Positions 53,967-64,000 of a stretch of DNA of 64,000 bases are shown here, in pieces; positions within the stretch are counted from its first letter, which is position 1, and each line of letters opens with the position of its first letter. The notes under the pieces are model-generated. The model did not search any database, was not told the DNA's origin, and saw nothing but the letters and a program-made list of their open reading frames with translations. Made by a program: the position numbers and the translations under genes. Source of the DNA: Sycobia sp. Sy_11 (lineage: Eukaryota; Arthropoda; Insecta; Hymenoptera; Epichrysomallidae); NCBI GenBank assembly GCA_018907035.1, contig JACCIC010000015.1, positions 3,416,001 through 3,480,000 of the forward strand. Reading direction: 5' to 3'.

Positions 53967-55646
53967 TTAGTAGAAAATCTGTGTAATATGCGGATAATTC
54001 TCATGAATCTTCGTTCCTGCTATAAGAAGCCCATTTTTTACTCCATTAATAAAATGGTGGAAAAAGGATACTTTTGTATATATACCACCATGGCCAGTAT
54101 CATCACAATCTGGACCAGGTTTACTTGCGATTCCTATCACTTTATTATCGAACTGAAGTGGAGAACCCGTATCTCCCTGTAAAAATAGTTTATTAATGCG
54201 CTAATATAGAGGAGACCATTGTTACAAATATTTTCAGATTTCGTTATATTATTAGATTAATAATTATTTTTAACGGTCTTACAGTTTTTATACAATAATC
54301 TACTATACTAATCGAATTATAGTCAGACTGTTCTTATTTATAATATAATATTCATTATATAGTCAATATATTAGTAAAATAGATTATTCGATCAAGTTTG
54401 CAAGACCTATAAAAATATTTATAATTTAGATCACAACAGTCGACATAAGTAATATAATTACTACTAATAGATATTTTGAAATATTTGAAACTAGAATTGA
54501 ATAATTAAGCTTGTGGCGGCAGGTGTATATGTGATTTAAGTACAGAAAAGAATGTGTTAACCATCTAATTGAGAATCAATAATAATATTTATCGAATGAA
54601 AATACGAGACATAATAAAAACGTACATTGGCTGAATGGCAAAAATGACTACACATGTCGGACCTATTAACATTAAATAACTTTTATAATATACAAAGCTT
54701 GTAATAATAATACAATAATACAATAATATTATAGGTCACCAGTTGCCTAGTTAAACGGAAAACATACGAAACTACCTTCATTCTACGGCATCGATGCACT
54801 AACACAGACCTAACTAAACTTCGCCAGTGAAAGAAAGAGTAACCAAAAGTTAAATTCGTGTGATAAGCGAGATTTGAAAGATGCTAAAGCTCCACGAATT
54901 CTTCTTGCTTTATACCAAAAATTATACTCCTAGATTCCTTGAAACAAATTCAGCCCTTATGCGGATTCACTGTCGTACTGGCTACAAAATACTTCCGATT
55001 GATATCTCGAAGCTAATATACCTAGTATCAGCTATTAACCTTCATTGTCATTATACAATACAGCAAATCTAATCACTTGCATCAACGTTTGTCACAGAAG
55101 TATATGCTTACCCATAGCTGAATATGCAATCTCAGAATACGTATGTTGAACCAGTCACAACTGCGAGCCACTGTTTAATAATATCCTCGCCATTTCGTTT
55201 ATGTTAATTAGTTCACTCACATCATTATTACCAAGAGCCATCTCAAAGTAGAAATATAATAGAATAAATGAGCCTAAGGACATGAGCCGTTATTGATTTT
55301 TGGATGGAGCTCTCCTCAGGAACTTCAGTTACTCAGCTAGATTTCTGCCTCTTCTGATATCAGCGGAGAACTAAAGTCCAAAGTAAGCCCACGAATCTTC
55401 GCAGTTCTTAGTTCACACTAATTGACCCTACTTCATAAAGATGCTCTTTGTCTCCCAGCTGTCTTTGCATTTTTTCTGAAGTGAGATAAGAAGAGTGTAA
55501 GAAACTTTTCCGTGTTAAAGAGCATTCTACAACTCTGGAGATAGGCGGTCATGATTTAGAGCAGATCGTGTGAGCGAAGTGGTGCATCTTTAGACAGAGC
55601 TTGATTATCTGGGATGGCTATACGAATATAGATATACATATAGATA

Positions 55647-55688
<42 letters not shown>

Positions 55689-58600
55689 TATATATACAGC
55701 ATGATCTAGAATATCAGTTTATTTAACGCTGGATTCCTGAAGTGTTGATCGTAGTAGGTGGTCCATGACGAAGATTGTTGAAGAGGACTGGACAGAGAGG
55801 TTTTCCTATACATCTTCTCTTGCAATCCATAGGGATGCTGTGAAATTGAGTCTCAGCGTATTCTTGCTTTTTTTGTTTCTTCCTTCATTAGTATGCATTA
55901 AGAGTATAACCGTATGTAGTATTAGACGTAGCACATTACGAAGAAAAACGTAGAAGCTATGTTAGTGTTACGCGTCAGATTTAAAATGTGTCGAATCATC
56001 GCCGCCTGATACTCATTAGTGGGCAGGGCTCGCAGTCAGTAACAGCGAGCACGGTGGGATGCATATGATACCTTCTGGAGAGACTTGGCTCTCCTGCAGT
56101 TCCTCGATATACTGCTGGATCTAATTCATATAGTGCTGACGTATTTACTGCTCTTGATTTCCAGTAATCACTCGAGGAAGAACTTGAGCAATATCTGGGT
56201 TAGGATGTTGGAAATCGACAGCTTCGTTCTGTTAAGCAAAACATTCTTCTAAGTCGTCTATCTTGCACGATATACTTCTTGTGACCCTGGGTTGATAACA
56301 CTAGGCCTTATGAGCCATCCAATGATGGACACTTCTGACAATGATCATAATAAGCATCCTTTCGTAGCCGGTGAACTCGCATTTGTAAAAGTCTGGTAGT
56401 TGGTTAAATGAGTTCAGAATAATCGATCATTGTGATATCTGAAGCTTGGTGAAAGTTAAGCCAACTAATAAAAACAGAAGGGACAAAAATTCCTAGCGAC
56501 AATGACTGCGGCATCATTGATGCACTAGGTTTGATCGACACCTATCGTAGAAGAAGAGATTGTAACTTGTCAAACGTTGAAGCAATGCTTTCGTGGTATT
56601 TTCTGCACTTTATAACTCCTGGAAAATTTTGAATCTTCGTCTCAAATTTTCTTCAAACGATTATTCTTTATTCCCAAAAGATTAGGCATGAATCAAAAAG
56701 ATTATCAGAAATAAACTCGATAACACTAAAACTCAATTGACTGGATTCGAACCTACAATCATTAGACCACAGTACTCCTCATCTGCCATTCTGTTCTTAA
56801 TAAAAAAGCAATGAGTTCTATCTGAACTAATGATTATCTAGGTAGCAATCGATATAAGCTTTTATTTTCAATGATTGAATACTATTCTATTTCTCGATAA
56901 AATCAACATTAGTAAATAAATAAAACAATATTAAACATGAATAACTTAAGAAAGAGAAACAGAAAAATGCACAACCCGTCCAAAAGACTCTTATATATAT
57001 CTATAAGTTCTTTACAAGACCAAATGTAACTGCGTCAATTTAGATCTATGTCACTGCGCTTTACGAAAGTGGTGGGCTTTGATGAAGAAATGGCAAGTAT
57101 ACCCTACATGTTGGTATGTAATCCGGTCCACCAGATAAAAACAAAGCCAGCCGGATAAAATCAAAATTCCACAAAACAAAAAATTCTTTTTTTTAGTACT
57201 GCTATTTTGCAGAATATTAGCATTTAGCATTTATTGCCTAAGTTGATGAAAAGATTAGCTACTAGCATATATTTTCAGTAATATAATCTGGTAACAGATT
57301 TAGTTGATGAGAAACGATTATAAATCCAGTTTAAAAATAAAATGTACACTATCGATTTACAAATCAATTTTACTCATTCTGATAGAATTCCTTTTTATAC
57401 AAAATAATTTAACTTAATCTGAAAAACACTTACCAGACAAATGCCTCGAACTGGGTTATTTGAATCTGGTGTCATTTTGCCACAAAATGAAGTTCTGGGA
57501 TTTAGGTCCCTGTAAGCTTGGCTGCATTCTGACAAAGATGTAATTTTAACAAATGCATATGTTAATAATTGTTCAAGTCTTTCATGAAGTCGTATCCGCT
57601 CCCTATTTTCATAAAAAATTGGATCATTAGTTGTATTAAGTCCAAAGCCAGCTACATCTCCAGTTAGATCATAAAAAGTTTCATCGTGTTCAGGTATTTG
57701 AAGTGCAAATAAATTCAATTCATCCATATCCAAACTATCTCTCAACTAGAAAATGAAATGCATAATGCATAATGAAATATGGATTTAATAATTCATTGTT
57801 ACCGATAATCTAATTTTTAGTAAAATGATAATAAGAAACACTTGGCTCGTATGTGTTTGCAAGAATTATTTATCTTATCATCGTCATCATGATCATTGCA
57901 AATTTAAATTAAACAAATTAAAAGCACAATTTTATTTCTTTTATTTGAAATCAAAATGAAAAATTATTTATTTGAGTCTTTTAGAACGAAGCATCAATGA
58001 ATATACATTTTTATCAAATAGAATTTCAAGATAAATTCTTTTATAAAAAATTAATCGATTGACACCTTGTTTAGTGGCTTAAGGACTAAACAAATTAATT
58101 GGGACTATAAAAGTATTCAAGTTTTATTTTCAATTACAGTAACTTAAAAAATTTATTGTCACTAGCAATAAAAAAATAAACAATCAGATTTAAAATTTAA
58201 TCAATTTAAAACCTCTACGCTAATACATAATTTAAAAAGAACTCCGATTGGCTCTTAAATTATACTATTAGTGCCTAGCGTATAGATCCAATATTACTCT
58301 CCTCCAATTGTTGACTTTTACCGCTAGAAGCAATAGATCATTTTCGCTTTTGTACGTGGAAATGAAACTGGAAAAGCCTCACAATTGCAATGATTTCTAA
58401 TTGTTCAAATGTTAAAATAATGATTTAAAATAGGAACTAAATTGAGTCCCTGATTGATACTGCCTTTAATTTATACACTAATACACAATAGTCGATAGAT
58501 AGAAACTTTCAATTCTGCATTAATATTATTACTGATATTTATTTTACCCTTGCAACTGCTACGTCATATGGATTTGACATACTGTTCATCATATAAGTAT

Positions 58601-59606
58601 AGACCATAGAAATATCTCTTAAATTCAGGTTTCTAGCTGCCAATGCAAATTGACCTACAACTGCGAAAAATACTTGCTTCTTCAACCTATTTTGTACACC
58701 CAGAAAGCATCTAGCTGAAGATAATAATAAATAAGGACTAATAATTGTAGCACCGCCAAGTAAATTAGTATTAGTAGAGCTGTTGTATTTTCCTACTATT
58801 GCCGCTATATATCTATAACTTTCAGGATATATGTCAAAGCCACCTACGATTTCTTCGGTCATAAAGGCTAAAGCTAAAAATAAAAAATATAATTAAAATA
58901 ATAAAAAAATTTCTTAATAATATAATAACAAACGTAAGTTAATAATTAATTAGTTAATTAATTAGTTACTAGTCAATTATTATTATACTTTAACTTTGTA
59001 TACTTTTTTATTCGATAATTTGGAAGCTATGATTGATTTATTCAACTTTATGAGATCGAAAACATTTTGTTTGTGCAAACTAAAAAGCTACAAACATCAT
59101 CTCGCTTGAAAGTTAGTACCTATGACGTACATAATTCATGATGAATAATTTTTCGTCCCAGAAGTATTAATTAAAATTACTTAGAGATGTTCGATCCAGG
59201 TCAATATCTTTTTTATCAATCGTTATTTATGAAAATGTCTTTTCTCCACCTTTCTAATATATAGAAAATTGTATAAATTTTATGAATCAATTCTATTTTT
59301 TATTAAAAGTGTAATTGCATGCATAAATTTATTTTTTATTCAAAGGAAACATTGAAAAAATTTTAAACAAGCTATCAGAAGAATCATCAAATTTTTTCAG
59401 CCTATATACAAGTACGTATAAATAAATAAACTCATCTCTTTGTGATAACATTTTTAAAAGAATTAAATTCAACTAGTTAAATGTTGTATATTTATTAATA
59501 TGAAAACCATACATAGAATACAATAATATCATAATTACTTACTGCCATCGCCCAAAAATATACTTGCAATTAGAAGTGAAATCGAACATAGCTTACAATG
59601 TATCAT
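53967..59606 (-). CDS. Serine protease homologue, array copy 6 (inactive S1)
   Basis: Exons 59543-59606, 58548-58873, 57434-57745 and 53967-54176 (912 nt, 303 residues) have consensus splice ends and phases 1, 0, 0. The signal peptide starts MIHCKLCS. Exon 2 is six bases longer than in copies 1-4, giving ALAFMTEE before IVGG (residue 30). The triad positions are Arg76 (SSARCF), Asp125 (YDVAVAR) and Thr237 (GDTGSPL). Asp102 is preceded by Tyr rather than the usual Asn, as in copy 5. Intron 3 is the longest of the array at 3.3 kb and contains a MITE, a (TA)n tract and a tRNA-like relic. Stretches of exons 2 and 3 are identical in DNA to copy 5. It is the intact partner of the damaged copy 5. 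Confidence 0.9.
54261..54428. mobile_element. MITE-like element, family member 2 (short)
   Basis: About 168 bases with terminal arms 54261-54312 and 54370-54428 that carry GGTCTTRCA and AATAATCTA words. Internal AGTCAGACTG and CTTATTTATAA match the element at 39304-39720. It looks like an internally deleted member of that family, inserted in intron 3 of copy 6. Confidence 0.6.
55650..55686. repeat. (TA)n microsatellite
   Basis: AT tract of about 37 bases in intron 3 of copy 6. Confidence 0.95.
55740..56480. other. Compositional island in copy 6 intron 3
   Basis: G+C is visibly higher here than in the rest of the intron, with words such as GGAACTGCAGGAGAGCC on the minus strand. A minus-strand frame from about 56262 to 56020 has only three stops in 81 codons, close to chance. 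It may be an inserted foreign fragment. I recognise no protein. Confidence 0.3.
56740..56793 (-). repeat. tRNA-derived relic with intact box B
   Basis: Read on the minus strand, TGGCAGATGAGG (56778-56789) fits polymerase III box A with one mismatch. GGTTCGAATCC (56742-56752) is a perfect box B about 26 bases further on. I could not form a complete cloverleaf with acceptor stem, so a tRNA-derived SINE or pseudo-tRNA is more likely than a functional tRNA. Confidence 0.45.
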
Positions 59607-59655
59607 TTTATCACTTATTTTAGCAATTAAATTGAGATAATTCTATAGTAACTCT

Positions 59656-59680
59656 TAAGTAATATAGTTTTTATATATAT
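59656..59680 (-). promoter_or_regulatory. Core promoter of copy 6
   Basis: The minus strand reads ATATATAAAAACTATATTACTT about 50-74 bases before the ATG, nearly the same as copy 5. A further upstream GCATAATATA word at about 59721 parallels the octamer-like element of copies 1-4. Confidence 0.6.
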
Positions 59681-62600
59681 TCATTTATAAAGATAAGCAA
59701 AATATCTCTTAAAATTGTTTGCATAATATATGATTAAATTTTAATCTATTCATCGTTTGTACATGAACTCAAATCATATATTAATCTATAAATTCGAATG
59801 AGATTTATTGGAAATATGCCAATATAACTTTTTAAATTAACAATGAATTTAATAAAAATTTAAATGAGACAGAGAGAAAACTGAAGACATAGAAAATAAA
59901 GACTGAATTTTTATCAAGACTATCGGTGCACTTAACATTATCTTAACATAACTATTTATGTCAATGTAACAGTTTCAAAACATGTGTCAGCTGTCTTCAT
60001 CAAGCAAAAGATCTCCAGATGTTAGTACGTCAGGAAAATAATTTCATGGTTCACTTCAATTTTTTTAAATTACATATAGAAAATAATATTACAAATGTTC
60101 ACGTTGAAAAGGCAATTTATAAGATCATCCTTTCATCGATATGTTGCCTTAAATCTTCGTCTGATATTAATATTTTATACTTATATATAATACTTTGCTT
60201 ATTCTTTGCTTGCTTGGTATCTTCATATGATAGATTAATTATTCTGATTAAAGAGGAATCAACACTTATTTTAATAAAGTTGAATGGTTGCTCAAACATT
60301 AAAAAGTACGTTTTGTATTGCTGTTTTTAATTTTAGCCACGATATTAATAGTAAAATAAACGATTACGTTGTAGAACAAAATAAATTTAAAATTACGTTT
60401 AATTATCAATTCGGTTCGTAAATTTAATTAACAAAAACAGCTTATTCATTCAAAGATATATTTTAGTACTACGTTTTTACATAAATATTAATTTTTGAAA
60501 GCATTATAATCTCAGCTTAAATTTATAATTTAAAATATCAAAAAAAAAATTATAAACTCATTTTTAATAGTATGGGGAATATTGAATATCTTATATGAAG
60601 GATTTAATTTTGTAATATTTTAAAAATTTAAGATGATTTTAATCAAACTAAAATACAACAAAAAACAATATAGAAATATATATGATGATTTTTAAATTTA
60701 TCCATTGCCTAAGTAATGAATACTATATTCTTTTGATCAGTATTGTCTATTATATATTACACAAATGTAAATTAAAGTGAATTCCTAGATTCATATTTTA
60801 ATGTACGAAGTCTCGAAGTGGGACATACGGTAACTGATAAAAAATTTACAATACATATTTTATAAAAGCTTTATTTTCAATTAAATACAAAGAAGATGAA
60901 CTCAAGTGTTAACGGCTTATATTTTCCGACACGTCCAACTTGATCCTCACTGAAGGAGCGTCGGCATCACTCCGCTGAGAACCGATAATATTATGATTGA
61001 TTTTGATGCACTTATAAAAAATGCATGCAAGTGAATCATAGAGATGTAAAAATTCAAACGAGCAAGTTTAAATGTTGTGTACGGACTAAAGAATTTCTTA
61101 TATCTCTTTGAGAAGAATTGAAATCACTTATATAGTTAACTGTCAACGTCTTCATTGCTAAGCACTGAAAATAGAGAATGTTAAATAGATGGAAAACAAT
61201 TTAGTCGGCATCCCCTTTCTACTTCCTATAGTAGAAATACGATTAAGTTTATAATAGTGACTGTACTAACTAAGACAATAGGCAGCGATTATTGATGTTA
61301 TTGATATTAGTCCAATTCATATATAATGTGCTCGTTATTTGAAAATTTTCATTTTATAACATAGTATGCTCATTCGCTATTTCAAAAGCCAAGTGACAAA
61401 AGGTTATGACTAACAATTTCAATTACAATACGTCAGAAGACCGATGCCTTCTTGGAGTCGCGCAAGTGCATCTTGGGCAACCAGCAAAATTTATCAGCAC
61501 TACTTCGATGGGTGTTGATATTTCGATACTGTGATGAGAACCTTCTATAATAGAAATAACAAATTCGATGTTCTACGCTACAAAATTTATTTCTACATAA
61601 CGAATTGTCCTATTACGTTTGCCCTTATATCTTCCTTGCTCTGTGGATAGGCACCTGCTCGTAAACCAAGTAGAGGTGAGATAATATGAATAATCTCCCA
61701 GGAATTGATAAAAAAAAAAGTGTGGCGGTTTCGCGCTTGGCCCATTAGGTTGCGTGGGAATCAAATTTTTAAAAAAAATAATTACACGTGTCATGTGCCA
61801 CTTATCAACCTATTTCCATGATTAGCAATAGTTGCGAAGGAGCAGCCTATTTTTGACTAAATCAGTTGTTCCGAGTTACTGGCAATATCAGTTTCTAACT
61901 AGAAAAAAAAGCATTCTTTAACACATACACAGAAACAGAACCTTCTTATTAGGTCAGAAAGGAGAAAAATTAAAAATTGCCTTCAATTTAAAAGTCTTGA
62001 CCGTAATATTCAAAAGAGTAAAAATCAAAGTTGAGAAAAATAAGAATATGGAATTAATTAGTTACAACTATATTTTTGGTTGTTGAAATCATTAAAACAG
62101 TAAAATTCTGCACCTACAAGTATTTATTATTAAATAATTAATGAGCAGAGTAAGTAACGAAGAATCGATATTTTGAAATATATAATTAAATAAATCTAAA
62201 AAGCCTAAAATACGAATTAATTTGTAAAGAAAATGAAATTATAAAACGCAAAATAACACATTGGAACTCTTTCGAAGACTCGGTTCTTTGAATTTGACTG
62301 GAATAATACAAAGAGTAGCACCGCAATGGAATTGGATGATAGAATTAAATTTTATTCATACTGAAAAAGATAATTCCGATTAAATACCTCTAAACTGAGG
62401 TCTGCAAAATTTTAAAACTGAAATACCACCATTTTCAAAGTACAATAATTTGTAAGTAATAAATTACTATATATTGAAAATAATACTATACTATATATTG
62501 ATTCGAATAACTCGAACAGATCAAGCCAATTAAAGCATCTAAAAGTTCTCAGTTCTTCTTTCAAGTATTATAAAACGAAGAAGTTTATAAAGACTAGGTA

Positions 62601-62780
62601 TAATATATTTTAACTTGAACTTTATCTGTAGAACACATTATTCACAATTGTACTACTTCAATAAATGCTAGTAAAATATATATTTTGATTAAAATAAATG
62701 GATTACACAAAGCATTTATTAATTAATAAATAGCCATGTATCATATATACAATACATATTATTATTTTACAATATACATT
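59681..62780. other. Intergenic DNA between copies 6 and 7
   Basis: No gene. The left half matches the DNA upstream of copy 5, with shared landmarks such as AAGAACCGATAAT/GAGAACCGATAAT at 52.14 and 60.98 kb. The rest is A+T-rich. A TTTATT at about 62715-62720 gives a minus-strand AATAAA about 60 bases after the copy 7 stop, a likely polyadenylation signal. Confidence 0.5.
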
Positions 62781-63842
62781 TTATTCTATTAATTGAGAAA
62801 TGTGTAGATGATTATTATAAATTCGTGTTCCTGCTGCATAATATCCATATTTTACTCCATTAATAAAGGTTTGAAAATATGATACTTTTGTGTAGATACC
62901 ACCTCGAGTAGAACCTTGTAAAGTATCATCACAGTCTTGGTTATGTATAGTTGCGATTCCTATCACTTTATTATCGAACTGAAGCGGAGCACCCATATCT
63001 CCCTGTAAAATACATTTATTAATTATAAATAAAATTATTTAAAAATTTTCTAGGCAATGACATTACTGTAGATCTATAAATATATCAGAAACGAAACTAG
63101 TAGAACTGAAGTTCGTTTAGGGATTTATTTGTAATATAAGTGATATTTATTTGTATAATAAGTGAAGAAACGAATTAGCTAAAAATCTAATGAACAAAGA
63201 AGGAAAATATCTATCGCATGGAATTTCTGAGGCTATTAAAGCTTCACTTAGTGGTGAAAAACATTCAATACGTCATTTAAATAGAAAACATATTACAATG
63301 AAGCAATATAACGACTAGTAGCGTAGGTAAAATCAAAGAGGGGAAAATAGATTTTACTCTTTATTCCTGCTTTGTATTACGATCTCAACATATCGAAAGG
63401 TCCATGTAACGTGACATGTGTTATAAGCTCTTAAATGATAACGCCACTACCTTTCACGGAGCAGATAGAGATAGTTTATTATCCATCACACTGCACTAAT
63501 TAATATTTCATTTAAAAAAAAAAAACTTACCAGACAAAGACCCCGAACTTGGTAATTCCTGTCAGGCGTCATCACACCACAAACCAAAGTTAGGGAATTC
63601 ATATACGTGTAACGTGACATGCATTCTTGAGGAGGTTTAATTTGAACAAATGCATATGTTAATTCCTGATGGGTTGTAAGATGTAATTTTATGCGATCGC
63701 TGTTTTCCAGAAAGGCTGAATCATTGGTTGTATTGAGGCCAAATCCTGCTACGTCCCCAGTTAGATTATAAAAGCTTTCATCAAATTCCGGTATTTCAAG
63801 TGCGAATAAATTCATTGCATCCAAATCCAATCTATCTTTTAA
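62781..63842 (-). CDS. Serine protease homologue, array copy 7 (partial, inactive S1)
   Basis: Only exons 3 (63531-63842, 104 codons) and 4 (62781-63002, 73 codons plus stop) lie in the window; the signal-peptide and ARC exons must lie beyond base 64000. The exon 3 acceptor and donor and the exon 4 acceptor fit consensus. The catalytic Ser is Met (GDMGAPL). Asp194, C168-C182 and C191-C220 are kept. Exon 4 is four codons longer than in copy 6, because of TLQGSTRGG in the loop after C220. Exon 3 resembles copies 5 and 6 (GDVAGFGLNTTND), placing it in the same subfamily. The His and Asp positions cannot be seen. Confidence 0.88.
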
Positions 63843-63844
63843 CT

Positions 63845-63876
63845 ACAATACAATACAATACAATACAATACAATAA
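63845..63876. repeat. (CAATA)n pentanucleotide repeat
   Basis: About six CAATA units in intron 2 of copy 7, starting right next to the exon 3 acceptor. They leave almost no polypyrimidine tract at the acceptor on the minus strand. Confidence 0.93.
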
Positions 63877-64000
63877 TATAATTTATATACAGGTAATATA
63901 AAGATTATTATTTTATTATAACAAGGATCACTGTTTTCACAAACGTAAAGGCATATACTTTAAAACATTAGGCAATAACGAATACAAAAAGAATATCGTG

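Noticed and set aside
53988..54182. 64-codon plus-strand open frame
   Set aside because: It is the antisense shadow of exon 4 of copy 6.
56020..56262. Possible pseudogene reading on the minus strand with three stops
   Set aside because: Three stops in 81 codons is about the random expectation at this base composition, and no family was recognised.
9229..63830. Treating each open frame of the array as a separate single-exon gene starting at its first Met
   Set aside because: Every frame is bounded by consensus acceptor and donor sites in the same positions and phases across copies, so they are internal exons of four-exon genes.

Overview
The window looks like A+T-rich insect nuclear DNA. It has spliced genes with short exons and GT-AG introns, many (TA)n and (CT)n microsatellites, inverted-repeat elements and tRNA-derived relics. 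The contrast between G+C-rich, CpG-rich islands on the left (about 2.0-2.5, 3.3-3.9 and 5.8-6.25 kb) and very A+T-rich DNA elsewhere is common in Hymenoptera. That assignment is an inference; no species can be named.

From 1 to 8765 I see no gene, only the G+C-rich islands, microsatellites and a possible CTCF-like motif at 5854-5863.

From 8766 to the right edge there is a head-to-tail tandem array of seven related genes, all on the minus strand. They encode small secreted chymotrypsin-fold (S1 family) serine protease homologues. The spans are copy 1 8766-13133, copy 2 18468-22168, copy 3 28327-31726, copy 4 37349-42015, copy 5 46323-50203, copy 6 53967-59606, and copy 7 62781-63842, whose first exons lie beyond the window. 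Each complete copy has the same four exons: a 64-nt signal-peptide exon, an IVGG/ARC exon, a middle exon, and a GDxG exon. Intron phases are 1, 0 and 0. I assembled each model by joining short open stretches at splice sites that fit this pattern.

All copies appear catalytically dead. The catalytic His is Arg in all six copies where it can be seen. The Asp is kept. The catalytic Ser is Asn, Ile, Asn, Ile, Thr, Thr or Met. Two disulfides are broken, Trp215 is lost, and most copies lack a basic activation site. Copies 1-4 and copies 5-7 form two subfamilies. Copy 5 has a one-base insertion in its last exon and is probably a pseudogene or makes a truncated protein. A shared TATA-centred promoter module precedes exon 1 in all six copies with visible promoters, so they are probably co-expressed, perhaps in a secretory tissue. 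Venom gland, gut or accessory gland are possibilities only.

Between and inside the genes are a degraded cytochrome P450 (CYP4-like) relic at about 17.4-18.15 kb, a two-member MITE-like family (39.3 and 54.3 kb), several other inverted-repeat elements, tRNA-derived sequences, possible LINE fragments, and a segmental duplication joining copies 5 and 6 with their upstream DNA.
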